Below are positions 33,427-42,691 of a stretch of 64,000 bases of DNA, piece after piece. The stretch's first letter is position 1. The number at the start of each line of letters is the position of its first letter. The translations under genes were made by a program, and so were the position numbers. The notes under the pieces were generated by a model. That model made no database searches and was not told the DNA's origin. It was given only the letters and a program-made list of their open reading frames with translations. This DNA comes from Ferruginibacter sp. (lineage in GTDB: Bacteria; Bacteroidota; Bacteroidia; Chitinophagales; Chitinophagaceae), in NCBI GenBank assembly GCA_019638485.1, contig JAHBTP010000001.1:1-64000 (forward strand), given 5' to 3'.

Positions 33427-34917
33427 ATGTTGGGAACATACATTACATTTCCGGAGTTGCTTATTTGGATTCCGCTACTTGCGGGGATTCTTTGTTTTTT
33501 TATAAAAGAAGAGCGAGCTGTTAAAGCATTTGCATTAATTGCCTCTGTTCTTATTTTGGCAGTTTCTGCAATAGCCTTGTTTTATGCTGATGAGTCAAAG
33601 TATCCCGGTTATAATCAAGTGAGTTATTATTGGTTGAAGTATTTAGGTAATGCATATCATTTAAGGCTTGATAGTATAGGGTTATTGCTTTCGTTTTTAA
33701 CAGCGTTGTCATATCCTTTAATATTTTTATCATCCTATAAACAGCCGCGTGAGAATGCCGGTAAATTTTTTGGCTTGATGTTATTAACACAAGCGGGTAT
33801 TTTAGGTGTGTTTTCAGCCTATGATGCATTAATGTTTTATTTCTTTTGGGAGTTAGCACTTGTTCCTGCATATTTTTTGTGTAGCATGTGGGGAGGAGAA
33901 AGAAGAGTGCCTGTTACATTCAAATTTTTTGTTTACACATTTACTGGTTCGCTTTTAATGCTAACCGGAATCATATATGTTTACATGCATACGCCTGAAC
34001 GCATTTTTAGTGATGGAACTTCAGCCATGCATTCTTTTTCTTATTCTGCTTTTCAGGCTGCTTCCCTTTCTGCAAAGGAGCAAGGTTGGTTATTTTGGTT
34101 ATTCTTTGCTGCATTTGCAGTGAAGATGCCCATCTTTCCATTTCATACCTGGCAACCTGACACCTACGATCAATCAGCAACACCGGTAACGATGGTACTG
34201 AGTGGTATCATGGTAAAGATGGGATTATTTGGTTTACTGCGTTGGTTGTTACCTGTTTTTCCGGAGGGCGTTGCACATTATGGAAATGTAGTGATGTGGC
34301 TGGCTGTAATTGGAATGGTGTATGCCAGTTTGATTGCCATGGTACAGGATAATTTAAAAATGATGGTAGCTTATTCTTCTATTGCTCACGTGGGACTAAT
34401 GGCTGCTGCTATATTAACGCAAGAATCGTCTGGATTACAGGGAGCGGTGTTGCAAATGTTTAATCATGGTATCAATATCATCGGGTTGTGGATAGTGGTT
34501 GATTTAATTGAAAGGAAGACAGGAGTTAAGCGAATATCTGAATTAGGCGGGGTTTCACATAAAGCACCTGCACTTACTATATTTGTTGTGATTATTGGGA
34601 TGGCCAATATTGCACTTCCTATTACCAATGCGTTTGTGGGAGAATTTTTGATGTTTAGCAGTTTATTTAGCTATCGTATTTTATTTGCAGTGTTAACGTT
34701 AGTGTGTATTGTACTTGCGGCTGCTTATATTTTAAGTATGATAAGAAAAGTGTTTTATGGGGAGATGGTTTCATCTGTTAAATCCATAACAGATATTTCA
34801 TTAATGGAGAAGATAGCCCTATCGGTAATTGTGTTGTTTATTTTTGTGTTGGGTATTTATCCGCAACCGGTGTTACAATTTACTGAAAGTGCCATACAGG
34901 CGCTTGCCCTTAAATAA
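33427..34917 (+). CDS. nuoM: NADH-quinone oxidoreductase subunit M
   Basis: 496 residues, about 14 membrane helices. The key Glu is in MFYFFWELALVPAYFLCSMWGG (about 136-157). Also seen: AVKMPIFPFHTWQPDTYDQSATPVTMVLSGIMVKMG (about 235-270, channel Lys) and MMVAYSSIAHVGLMAAAI. Second antiporter-like subunit, 9 bp after nuoL. Confidence 0.97.
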   Translation: MLGTYITFPELLIWIPLLAGILCFFIKEERAVKAFALIASVLILAVSAIALFYADESKYPGYNQVSYYWLKYLGNAYHLRLDSIGLLLSFLTALSYPLIFLSSYKQPRENAGKFFGLMLLTQAGILGVFSAYDALMFYFFWELALVPAYFLCSMWGGERRVPVTFKFFVYTFTGSLLMLTGIIYVYMHTPERIFSDGTSAMHSFSYSAFQAASLSAKEQGWLFWLFFAAFAVKMPIFPFHTWQPDTYDQSATPVTMVLSGIMVKMGLFGLLRWLLPVFPEGVAHYGNVVMWLAVIGMVYASLIAMVQDNLKMMVAYSSIAHVGLMAAAILTQESSGLQGAVLQMFNHGINIIGLWIVVDLIERKTGVKRISELGGVSHKAPALTIFVVIIGMANIALPITNAFVGEFLMFSSLFSYRILFAVLTLVCIVLAAAYILSMIRKVFYGEMVSSVKSITDISLMEKIALSVIVLFIFVLGIYPQPVLQFTESAIQALALK

Positions 34918-34940
34918 AGGGTGAAATATATAGAGCAGAT

Positions 34941-36329
34941 ATGAATGCAATTGTTTTTACAGCACTCTGGGGAGTGATAATGATGATAGCCGGCGCATTT
35001 GTGCGTAGCACCACCGCTCCACGATATATGGGCATGTTGGGTATTATTTTGGTATTTGTGGTTAATGCCATGGAGCTAACAAGTGGATTTAGCCTTTTTA
35101 CCCTACCTACCATGGATATGGTGCGCAGCAGCACTTTTAATCTCACTTTTCTAGCAGTTGTTTTTGGTATTACCTTTTTAATTTTCTTATTAAACGGCCG
35201 TGATATTGAGAAAATTGGAAAGCACAAATTTGAGTATTTTGCCATTTTGTTCTTTATTCTTTGTGGTGTTAGCTTGGTCTCAACATTTAATAATTTATTA
35301 CTGCTTTTTTTAGGTATTGAAATAATGACAATTCCGTTATACATACTAACGGGGAGTGATAAACGAAATCTAGTGGCTAATGAGGCCGCATTAAAATACT
35401 TCTTATTAGGTTCTTTTTCTACCGGACTTATGCTAATGGGGATTGCATTTTTGTATGGAAGTAACCCGGTAGCCTCTTTTTATATCAATAATATGCAGTT
35501 TGGGGTAGGAGCACTTCCGGTGCTTACTGTTATTGGTATGTTGTTGCTTTTATCGTCTATGTCATTTAAAGTTTCTGTTGCTCCTTTTCATTTTTGGACA
35601 CCTGATGTTTATGATGGAGCCCCAACGGTGGTTACGTCATTTATGTCGTCTGTTATAAAAATTGCTGGCTTTTTTGCTTTTTTACGACTGTTTGAGAATG
35701 CATTTGGGGTTATGCATGCGCAGTGGCAGATGTTGATTGCGCTTTTAATTGTGGCGACTTTGCTGGTTGGTAATATCACAGCTATCTTTCAGCAGAGTGT
35801 GAAGCGAATGATGGCCTATTCGAGTATTGCTCAGGCGGGTTTTATGTTATTTGCATTGTTTGCTATGAATGATATGGCACGTGAAGGTTTGGTGCTGTAT
35901 TCAGCGGCGTATAGTTTAGCATCTATAGGAGTTTTCGGTGTGCTTGCCCGAATGGATGACATCACTTATGGAGGATTTAATGGAATGGGGAAAACACATC
36001 CCTTACTAGCTTTAGGAACAACAGTATGTTTATTGTCTCTTACCGGAATACCATTAACAGCAGGGTTCTTAGCTAAATTCTATATGCTGGCTTCTGCCGT
36101 TCAAACAGGTGTTTATTTTTGGCTGGTAGTGGTTGCTGTATTATTCGCAGCAGTAAGTGCCTATTATTATTTCAGGGTTATAAGGGCTATATATTTTAAA
36201 AGCCCTGAAGGAAATAATGAAGGGATAAAAGTTTCCAGAAGCTTTGAATGGATATTATTGTTAATAGCTTGTTTAATTATTGCTCTTGGCATCAATCCTG
36301 AGTGGCTTTTAGGCTGGATGTTTATTTAG
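34941..36329 (+). CDS. nuoN: NADH-quinone oxidoreductase subunit N
   Basis: 462 residues, about 14 membrane helices. LFLGIEIMTIPLYILTG (about 122-138) contains the conserved Glu. SFKVSVAPFHFWTPDVYDGAPTVVTSFMSSVIKIAGFFAF carries the channel Lys, and RMMAYSSIAQAGFMLFAL follows. It is the last subunit of the operon, completing all 14 nuo genes. The next gene, a permease of another system, starts 39 bp later without a visible terminator. Confidence 0.96.
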   Translation: MNAIVFTALWGVIMMIAGAFVRSTTAPRYMGMLGIILVFVVNAMELTSGFSLFTLPTMDMVRSSTFNLTFLAVVFGITFLIFLLNGRDIEKIGKHKFEYFAILFFILCGVSLVSTFNNLLLLFLGIEIMTIPLYILTGSDKRNLVANEAALKYFLLGSFSTGLMLMGIAFLYGSNPVASFYINNMQFGVGALPVLTVIGMLLLLSSMSFKVSVAPFHFWTPDVYDGAPTVVTSFMSSVIKIAGFFAFLRLFENAFGVMHAQWQMLIALLIVATLLVGNITAIFQQSVKRMMAYSSIAQAGFMLFALFAMNDMAREGLVLYSAAYSLASIGVFGVLARMDDITYGGFNGMGKTHPLLALGTTVCLLSLTGIPLTAGFLAKFYMLASAVQTGVYFWLVVVAVLFAAVSAYYYFRVIRAIYFKSPEGNNEGIKVSRSFEWILLLIACLIIALGINPEWLLGWMFI

Positions 36330-36368
36330 CTTAAGGGAATATCTGTATATTTAGCCTAATAATACGGC

Positions 36369-37649
36369 ATGAATTTTTTTGATGTACTTTCTTTATCCTG
36401 GCGCAATCTCAAATCAAACAAACTTCGTACATCCATTACTGTTATTATTATTGCATTAGGAATTTTTGCCTTGATTCTCATTATTACTGCTATTAAAGCA
36501 GCAAGTAATAGTTTAACATCGAGTTTCTCTACTATGGGGGCAAATTCATTCAGTATTCGTTACCGTAGTTGGGTTATTCGGTTTGGAGATGGTAAGGAGG
36601 AGTCGAATAAGTCTTCAAAGTCAAATACTAAACGAGATCGGAAATCGAATATAGGAATCCCTATTAATTATTATGAAGCCCTTGCATTTAAAGCACAGTA
36701 TAAATTTCCCGGTGCTTCTGTAGCGCTTGCAATAAATGGGCCTTCTGGGATTGTAGTGAATAACTCATCGTTTAAGACGAACCCGGAGATTAAGTTATTC
36801 GGCGGAGATGAAAATTATGTTTCTATGGATGGCTCTGAGATTTTGGAAGGGAGAAATTTTTCTCCTGCGGAAATTACTTCAGGTGCGAATGTGTGTTTGT
36901 TGGGTTATTCTGTGGCATCTACCTTGTTTCCTAAAAATATTTCAAAAGGGTTAGAAACCATTATTCATGTTGATCACCAACCTTTTCGAGTAATAGGAGT
37001 ATTGAAGAAGAAGAGTTCGAGTGCCTTTTTTAGTTCGGGGACGGTGGTCATAATGCCTTATAATAACCTTCGTAAGAACTTTAAAACAAGTGCATCATTT
37101 TTAATTGGTGTAACCGTTCGGGATGTTAAATTATTAAATATGGCAGCATCTGAGGCTGAGGGTGTATTTAGGCCAATAAGGAAACTGGATATTCGTGATG
37201 AAGATAATTTCTTTATTGATAAGAGTGATTCTATTGCACAGGTTTTGTTATCTAATTTATCATTTTTAGAAATTGCTTCTATTGGTATTGCTTTTATAAC
37301 TTTAATGGGAGCTGCAATTGGGTTAATGAATATTATGTTAGTGGCTGTTAATGAGCGTACCAAGGAAATTGGATTAGTAAAGGCATTAGGAGGAACAAAA
37401 TCAGATATACGTCATCAATTTCTATTTGAATCAATCATTATCAGTTTGTTAGGGGCTGGAACGGGTATTGTTTTGGGTGTTTTAATAGGGAATGTAGTAG
37501 CTTTATTGCTCAATACCGGCTTTGTTCTACCATGGAACTGGATCTTTGCTGGAATTGGGGTTTGTACGGTTGTTGGTTTAGTTGCAGGGTTGTATCCAGC
37601 GGTAAAAGCGTCAAAACTTGATCCGATTGTGGCATTACGATATGAATAA
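36369..37649 (+). CDS. MacB/FtsX-type ABC transporter permease
   Basis: 426 residues. An N-terminal helix (about 20-43, LRTSITVIIIALGIFALILI) follows the typical SLSWRNLKSNKLR start. A periplasmic MacB_PCD domain (about 45-280) is followed by three C-terminal helices with the FtsX core: NERTKEIGLVKALGGTKSDIRHQFLFESIIISLLGAGTG (about 328-366) and LYPAVKASKLDPIVALRYE at the end. It needs an ATPase of the MacB/LolD type, which is not adjacent here; the window's other ABC ATPase (15612-16253) is 20 kb away. Substrate unknown. Confidence 0.85.
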   Translation: MNFFDVLSLSWRNLKSNKLRTSITVIIIALGIFALILIITAIKAASNSLTSSFSTMGANSFSIRYRSWVIRFGDGKEESNKSSKSNTKRDRKSNIGIPINYYEALAFKAQYKFPGASVALAINGPSGIVVNNSSFKTNPEIKLFGGDENYVSMDGSEILEGRNFSPAEITSGANVCLLGYSVASTLFPKNISKGLETIIHVDHQPFRVIGVLKKKSSSAFFSSGTVVIMPYNNLRKNFKTSASFLIGVTVRDVKLLNMAASEAEGVFRPIRKLDIRDEDNFFIDKSDSIAQVLLSNLSFLEIASIGIAFITLMGAAIGLMNIMLVAVNERTKEIGLVKALGGTKSDIRHQFLFESIIISLLGAGTGIVLGVLIGNVVALLLNTGFVLPWNWIFAGIGVCTVVGLVAGLYPAVKASKLDPIVALRYE

Positions 37650-37836
37650 TCTTTACATTTACACCTTTTAATTAACAAAAATGGAAATAGTTACTAATAT
37701 ATGCTTTAAAGAGAAATATTTAGACTTCAATAAACAGAATTATTTTTTTATTGAATTATATTTTTTATTAGCATTGTAGTTGATAATCATTTGATATATT
37801 AGACATTAACCAATCACTTTAAAAACTTGAACTTTT

Positions 37837-38694
37837 ATGGCAGAGATTAAGAACACTGCACCCGTAAAGCCGGTTTCATCGGCACAGGTAAAACGCACAG
37901 GAAACAGTATTTCGTGGATAGCTCCTGTTTTATGTATTATTACCGGCTACTTAGTATGGCGCTTTGGTTTGGGCAGTGCATCCCATTTTGAAAAGCCTGG
38001 TACAGGTTGGTTCTGGCCTGACCACCATGCTCCTAAAGAACAGTTGTATAATATGTATCTGGGTGGGATAGTGGTACCTATTCTAATGGGAATTTTCCTT
38101 ACTTGTGTGGTGTTTGTTATTGAGCGCTTTTTGACAATTAATAAAGCTGCGGGTACAGCCAGCAATGCTGATTTTGTAAGAAAAGTTCAATATCATTTAG
38201 CTAATAAAAATGTAGAAGCTGCCATTGCTGAGTGTGATAAACAAAAAGGCTCTGTAGGAAATGTGATGAAGGCAGGGTTGCATAGCTATAGGAAGATGAT
38301 TGATAATTCAGAATTAACTACTGATCAAAAGTTAATGGCTATTCAAAAGGATGTAGAAGAAGCAACTTCGTTAGAGCTTCCAATGTTAGAAAAGAATCTT
38401 GTATTTCTATCAACTATTGCCAGTGTAGCAACCTTATTTGGACTGCTCGGTACAGTAATTGGGATGATTCGTGCATTTGCAGCATTAGGAGAGGATAGTG
38501 GAGGTGGATCTGCCGCAACACAGCTTTCGCAAGGTATTGCTGAGGCCTTATATAATACCGCATTAGGTATTGGAACATCGGCCGTAGCGATTATTTTCTA
38601 TAATATGTTTACAACGCGCATTGATGGTATTACTTATGGCATTGATGAGTCTGCGTTTACTTTAACACAATCTTTTGCATCTCTTTACAAGTAA
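37837..38694 (+). CDS. exbB: ExbB/TolQ/MotA-type proton channel protein
   Basis: 285 residues. Membrane helices lie at about 27-46, 77-97, 188-215 and 230-255. The core SLELPMLEKNLVFLSTIASVATLFGLLGTVIGMIRAF (about 176-212) and GIAEALYNTALGIGTSAVAIIFYNMF (about 233-258) are ExbB/TolQ signatures, including the Thr residues of the proton path. With ExbD and TonB it converts proton motive force to energise outer-membrane receptors. The N-terminal extension is typical of Bacteroidota. First gene of exbB-exbD-exbD-tonB. Confidence 0.93.
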   Translation: MAEIKNTAPVKPVSSAQVKRTGNSISWIAPVLCIITGYLVWRFGLGSASHFEKPGTGWFWPDHHAPKEQLYNMYLGGIVVPILMGIFLTCVVFVIERFLTINKAAGTASNADFVRKVQYHLANKNVEAAIAECDKQKGSVGNVMKAGLHSYRKMIDNSELTTDQKLMAIQKDVEEATSLELPMLEKNLVFLSTIASVATLFGLLGTVIGMIRAFAALGEDSGGGSAATQLSQGIAEALYNTALGIGTSAVAIIFYNMFTTRIDGITYGIDESAFTLTQSFASLYK

Positions 38695-38746
38695 TTATGG
38701 AAATGCAACGGTTTTGAATCATTAAGTAAATTATAAATGAAAGATA

Positions 38747-39412
38747 ATGCCAAGAGTTAAAGTTCCGAGGAAGAGTACTGTTGTGGATATGACGGCTATG
38801 TGTGATGTGGCCTTTTTGTTGTTGACATTTTTTATTTTGGCTACAAAGCAAAAACCGCCGGAAGTATTGGCTGTACAAACACCAAGTTCTATATCCAGTA
38901 AGGCAGCTCCGGATAAGTCAATCATGATTACCATGATTGCTGATGGCCGGGTCTTTTTATCTATTGGTGAGGATAGTGTGAAAGCTGCGGTTTTAAGAGA
39001 TTTGAATGCTACTCAGGGGTTGAACCTTTCACCAACTGAGTTGGCAAGATGGCGCCATCAGGAGTTTTTTGGACTACCCTTCAATCAAGTAAAAAGTTTT
39101 CTGAATATGGCTGATCCGATGCCTCCTTCAAGGATGCCCGGGATACCGGTTAAAGACTCCACGAATAATGAATTGGTGGGTTGGATGAGGAGTATCTCCA
39201 ATGTTTTTGCAGGGACTGACCAATCTGTATTGCAGCAAAAATTATTGGTTAAGGGTGATAATTCGGTACTTTATCCATTGTTTAAGGAAGTAAAACGTGC
39301 TTTTAAAGCCAATGATATTTATAAGTTTAGAATTGTTACCAACAGTGAGAATGTTCCGGTAGGGTCAGAGTTGTATAACGAGAATATTGCAAGTTCAACA
39401 CAAAAAAAATAG
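38747..39412 (+). CDS. exbD: ExbD/TolR-family protein, first copy
   Basis: 221 residues. One membrane helix near the N-terminus (about 20-37) starts with VDMTAMCDVAFLLLTFFILATK, containing the Asp of the proton path (D in MCDVAFLLL). The periplasmic part (about 45-221) is longer than in E. coli ExbD (about 140 residues) and includes an insert around 90-150. It should form the channel with ExbB. A second ExbD gene follows 4 bp later. Confidence 0.9.
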   Translation: MPRVKVPRKSTVVDMTAMCDVAFLLLTFFILATKQKPPEVLAVQTPSSISSKAAPDKSIMITMIADGRVFLSIGEDSVKAAVLRDLNATQGLNLSPTELARWRHQEFFGLPFNQVKSFLNMADPMPPSRMPGIPVKDSTNNELVGWMRSISNVFAGTDQSVLQQKLLVKGDNSVLYPLFKEVKRAFKANDIYKFRIVTNSENVPVGSELYNENIASSTQKK

Positions 39413-39416
39413 TATA

Positions 39417-39965
39417 ATGGCAGAAATGGATACCTCGTCGAAGGACTCCGGTAAAAAAGGTACAGGAGTAAAAAAAGGTAAAAAGTTATCTACCCGCGTT
39501 GATTTAACCCCAATGGTTGATTTAGGCTTTTTGCTAGTTACATTTTTCGTGTTTACCACTACCATGAGTGAGAGTAAGGCTATGAATATGAATGAACCCA
39601 AAGATGATCCGGGAAAAGAAATCAAGGTTAAGAATTCAGGGGCTATGACTATTCTTTTGGGAAAGGAGAATCAGGTATATTATTATTATGGTCAGTTAGA
39701 TCCTGAAAAGTTGAGTGAGCAATTTAAGTCAACTAATTTTAAAGATATTCGGGAGTTGATTGTTGAAAAGAAGAAGGAAACGCCGATTGATGATTTAATG
39801 TATATTATTAAATCAGACAAGAATTCAACATTTAAAAATGCTATTGATATTTTAGATGAGATGTCTATTTGCGCTGTTCCGCCGGGGCATTATGCAGAAG
39901 TAGAGATTACTCCATCTGAGGCTGATATGATTCATCAAACAGAGATAGCAAATGGCATTAATTAA
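39417..39965 (+). CDS. exbD: ExbD/TolR-family protein, second copy
   Basis: 182 residues from ATG 39417. A Lys-rich cytoplasmic N-terminus is followed by RVDLTPMVDLGFLLVTFFVFTTTMSE (about 28-53), with the channel Asp in PMVDLGF. The periplasmic domain is about 130 residues. The frame extends upstream over the end of the first exbD, but the ATG four bases after its stop is the natural start. Two ExbD paralogues per operon are usual in Bacteroidota and suggest a heteromeric ExbD pair; this is inferred from gene order. Confidence 0.9.
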   Translation: MAEMDTSSKDSGKKGTGVKKGKKLSTRVDLTPMVDLGFLLVTFFVFTTTMSESKAMNMNEPKDDPGKEIKVKNSGAMTILLGKENQVYYYYGQLDPEKLSEQFKSTNFKDIRELIVEKKKETPIDDLMYIIKSDKNSTFKNAIDILDEMSICAVPPGHYAEVEITPSEADMIHQTEIANGIN

Positions 39966-40011
39966 ATTATGGAATATGAAAGAATATTTCATCTAAATTT
40001 AAAAGGATACA

Positions 40012-40848
40012 ATGGAAGCGAATAAGATATTAAATGCAGATTTACTTGATATAATTTTTGAAGGGAAAAACAAAAATTATGGAGCGTATAATTTGCGCAA
40101 AACCTATCCTAAGCGGTTGAAAAAAGCGCTGATTGGTACTTTTGGCGGATTGATATTGATTTTTGTGATTTCTGTTTTGGCGCATAATATTCAAAAGAAA
40201 TCAGACAGGGTATTAGTGGATGTATTGGACACTCAGATGGCAGATATAAAAAAGGATGAACCGGCACCGCCGCCTCCGCCCCCACCACCTCCGCCACCAG
40301 CACCACCACCACCACCGGAAGTTAATCAGGTAAAATTTACACCACCCAAAATTGTAAAAGATGAAGAGGTGAAACCTGAGGAAAAGATTGAAGAAATTAA
40401 AGAAGATGCAGCGATTAGTGATAAAACGGTTGTTACTGAAAATAAAGTTCAAATTGTGCAGGCCCCTATAGAAGATAAGGGTACAGGCATTGTTGCTGCT
40501 CCTGTAGAAGATGATGAAGGAAAGATTTTTACTAAGGTTGAAGTGGAGGCTTCTTTCCCCGGAGGAGATAGAGCATGGAGACGTTATCTTCAAAATAACT
40601 TGGATGCCAACACCCCAATAGACAATGGAGCACCGGAAGGAACCTACACCGTTATTGTTCGATTTGTAGTAAGTAAAGATGGCTCGATAAGTGATGTTGT
40701 ACCTGAAACTAATCAGGGTTATGGAATGGAAAAGGAAGCAGTTCGGATTATTAAAAAAGGGCCAAAATGGAAAGCGGCAGAACAGAATGGTCGAAATGTA
40801 AATGCCTACCGGCGACAACCCATTACATTTGTTGTTTCTGCAGAATAA
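40012..40848 (+). CDS. tonB: TonB-like energy transducer
   Basis: 278 residues. Cytoplasmic N-terminus with FEGKNKNYGAYNLRKTYPKRL (about 16-36, typical of Bacteroidota TonB), one membrane helix (about 40-60), a Pro-rich stretch of repeated prolines (about 85-103) and a Glu/Lys/Val-rich linker to span the periplasm. The C-terminal TonB_C domain (about 175-278) has ASFPGGDRAWRRYLQNNL and GTYTVIVRFVVSKDGSISDV. It transmits energy from ExbBD to TonB-dependent receptors. Last gene before a terminator. Confidence 0.93.
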   Translation: MEANKILNADLLDIIFEGKNKNYGAYNLRKTYPKRLKKALIGTFGGLILIFVISVLAHNIQKKSDRVLVDVLDTQMADIKKDEPAPPPPPPPPPPPAPPPPPEVNQVKFTPPKIVKDEEVKPEEKIEEIKEDAAISDKTVVTENKVQIVQAPIEDKGTGIVAAPVEDDEGKIFTKVEVEASFPGGDRAWRRYLQNNLDANTPIDNGAPEGTYTVIVRFVVSKDGSISDVVPETNQGYGMEKEAVRIIKKGPKWKAAEQNGRNVNAYRRQPITFVVSAE

Positions 40849-40854
40849 GATACT

Positions 40855-40883
40855 ATCCCGGATTTTTCCGGGATTTTTTTTTT
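40855..40883 (+). terminator. Terminator of the exbB-tonB operon
   Basis: ATCCCGGA - TTTT - TCCGGGAT (40855-40874) followed by nine or more T, directly after the tonB stop. Confidence 0.88.
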
Positions 40884-40991
40884 GTTGATTATTTTCAATT
40901 GAGCAACATGGAGTAGTGCATTTTATTTTTGATATAAACTTGAATTACTTATAGGAGATTCGTGTAAGAAATAATCTAATAAAGAAAAATT

Positions 40992-40999
40992 TATCTTTG
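40992..40999 (+). promoter_or_regulatory. mnmE -7 box, 5 nt from ATG
   Basis: TATCTTTG, a perfect TAnnTTTG, lies 5 nt before ATG 41005. No good -33 was found. Transcription would start almost at the start codon. Confidence 0.5.
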
Positions 41000-41004
41000 G
41001 AAGT

Positions 41005-42435
41005 ATGTTTCAACAATCAGCATGGGATGATACCATTGTGGCATTGGCTACGCCGCCCGGCGTGGGAGCAATTGGGGTGATCAGAATTAGTGGCAAGGAG
41101 GCCATGCATATTGCTAGTAGGCTAATTCCTAAAAAGAATTTTTGCGATCAGAAAAGCCATACTTTACATTTTGGCGTGATAATGAAGGATGATAAAGAAC
41201 TTGATGAAGTTGTAGTCTCAATTTTTAAATCACCAAAGAGCTATACTGGTGAGGATGTTGTTGAAATTAGTTGTCATGGTTCGCATTATATTTTACAGGA
41301 AGTAATTTCCTTGTGTGTAAAAGAAGGAGCAAGATTAGCGAGGCCGGGAGAATTCACCCAACGGGCTTTTTTGAATGGTAAGATGGATTTAGCACAGGCA
41401 GAGGCCGTGGCTGATTTAATTAGCGCTGAAACTCAGGCAGCGCAGCATGCGGCGATAAACCAGCTTCGTGGTGGGTTTTCACTAACGCTTTCAGCATTAC
41501 GGGAGCAGTTAATACATTTTGCCGCACTAATAGAATTAGAACTTGATTTTTCTGATGAAGATGTGGAGTTTGCAGATCGTAAAGAATTGAAAAGACTGAT
41601 ACATGATATATCTATACAGGTTAAATTATTAAGTGAATCATTTAAGCTAGGCAATGTGGTGAAACAGGGAGTAAAGGTGACGATAATAGGTAGGCCTAAT
41701 GTAGGGAAAAGCACATTGCTAAATGCATTGATTAATGAAGAACGAGCTATTGTAAGTGAAATACCCGGCACCACGCGAGATACAATTGAAGAAGCATTAA
41801 ACATAAATGGGATACTATTTAGATTAATGGATACAGCGGGAATTCGCTCGCACACATCTGATTTAATTGAGCAATTGGGTATAGTTAGAAGTAGAGAGAA
41901 TGCGGCTAAGGCTGATATTATTTTATTTTTAAGTGATTTGAATGATATGCGTCATGCACCTGATTTTGAATGGGAGAATGAAGTAGCTACGAATTGGGAT
42001 AAAGAAGGAGAGTTTGCTTGGATGGAACCCTTTTCGGAAAAAGTTCTTTTGGTTTGTACAAAATTTAAATTATGGGAAAAAAATATGGAGGCTAAAGGGG
42101 GGATAATTTCACCTGATTATTCGATGAATTTCGTAGATGCTAAGACAGGATTTGGTATAGAGCAATTAAAGGAAAAAATGTTTAAACGAGTTGTGGGAAG
42201 TACAAAGGGATTGGAAGGGAATTTAGTAACTAATGTTAGACATTTTGAAGCTTTAAAACATTTGCAAGAAGGGCTTTTAAAAGTGGAAGAGGGTCTTCAG
42301 AAAAAAATTTCCGGTGATTTATTGTCTCCAGAGATAAGAATGAGTTTATATCATTTAGGGTCTATAACAGGCAAGGTGGAAATTGACCGCGATATACTTG
42401 GAGCGATATTTAGTAAATTTTGTATCGGAAAGTAA
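41005..42435 (+). CDS. mnmE: tRNA modification GTPase MnmE
   Basis: 476 residues. The N-terminal tetrahydrofolate-binding domain (about 1-125) has DDTIVALATPPGVGAIGVIRISG and SYTGEDVVEISCHGS. The G domain within a helical domain has GRPNVGKSTLLNAL (about 229-242), EIPGTTRDTIEE and DTAGIR. The C-terminus FSKFCIGK holds the catalytic Cys. With MnmG it makes the xnm5 modification at U34 of several tRNAs. The last six codons (42418-42435) are also the attachment site of the integrative element that follows, so the final codons are probably donated by the element. Length and all motifs are normal, so the gene is intact. Confidence 0.96.
   Translation: MFQQSAWDDTIVALATPPGVGAIGVIRISGKEAMHIASRLIPKKNFCDQKSHTLHFGVIMKDDKELDEVVVSIFKSPKSYTGEDVVEISCHGSHYILQEVISLCVKEGARLARPGEFTQRAFLNGKMDLAQAEAVADLISAETQAAQHAAINQLRGGFSLTLSALREQLIHFAALIELELDFSDEDVEFADRKELKRLIHDISIQVKLLSESFKLGNVVKQGVKVTIIGRPNVGKSTLLNALINEERAIVSEIPGTTRDTIEEALNINGILFRLMDTAGIRSHTSDLIEQLGIVRSRENAAKADIILFLSDLNDMRHAPDFEWENEVATNWDKEGEFAWMEPFSEKVLLVCTKFKLWEKNMEAKGGIISPDYSMNFVDAKTGFGIEQLKEKMFKRVVGSTKGLEGNLVTNVRHFEALKHLQEGLLKVEEGLQKKISGDLLSPEIRMSLYHLGSITGKVEIDRDILGAIFSKFCIGK
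42418..42435 (+). repeat. Left attachment site (attL)
   Basis: TTTTGTATCGGAAAGTAA, encoding the final FCIGK and stop of mnmE. The repeat partner lies at 50107-50124. The 3' end of mnmE (trmE/thdF) is a known island target, best known from SGI1-type islands of Enterobacteria. Confidence 0.8.
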
Positions 42436-42480
42436 CCGACAAAAACAAGCATCTACAAAAAAGCATAATAAGCAATCATA

Positions 42481-42505
42481 AAGCTCTGTAAATAAGGGCT
42501 TTTTT
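42481..42505 (+). terminator. Terminator just inside the left end of the element
   Basis: AAGCTC - TGTAAATA - GGGCTT (one G-U pair) followed by TTTTT. It lies 46 bp past the mnmE stop and belongs to the element, so the element appears to supply a terminator for the gene it invades. Confidence 0.6.
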
Positions 42506-42558
42506 AATATTTATACTGATTGTTTGTTTATAACTATTGCCTGTTTATTTATAGAATA

Positions 42559-42581
42559 TTTGTACCTTATTTGTACCTTAG
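42559..42581 (+). repeat. Tandem 11-bp repeats, left copy (recombinase arm-site candidate)
   Basis: Two tandem copies of TTTGTACCTTA plus one G, identical over 23 bp to 50050-50072 near the right end. A third partial copy, TTTGTACCT, lies at 42609-42616. Direct repeats placed inside both element ends resemble arm-type binding sites of a tyrosine recombinase or its excisionase. Confidence 0.65.
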
Positions 42582-42590
42582 TAGCAGAAA

Positions 42591-42604
42591 GCCGAAATTT
42601 CGGC
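42591..42604. promoter_or_regulatory. Perfect 14-bp palindrome near the left end
   Basis: GCCGAAATTTCGGC is a perfect palindrome between the tandem repeats and the partial third repeat copy, 88 bp before the first HTH gene. It is a candidate operator for one of the element's HTH proteins. AATTTTT follows, so a weak terminator role is also possible. Confidence 0.45.
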
Positions 42605-42691
42605 AATTTTTGTACCTCGAAAGGCGAAATAAAGTAACATAAATACACTAATATAACTTTAATTATACCAATAGATACTTAATAATGGGAT

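Noticed and set aside
40213..40818. 201-residue minus-strand frame across tonB
   Set aside because: It is a shadow of the tonB gene; its Trp/Arg-rich run is the reverse complement of the proline codons.
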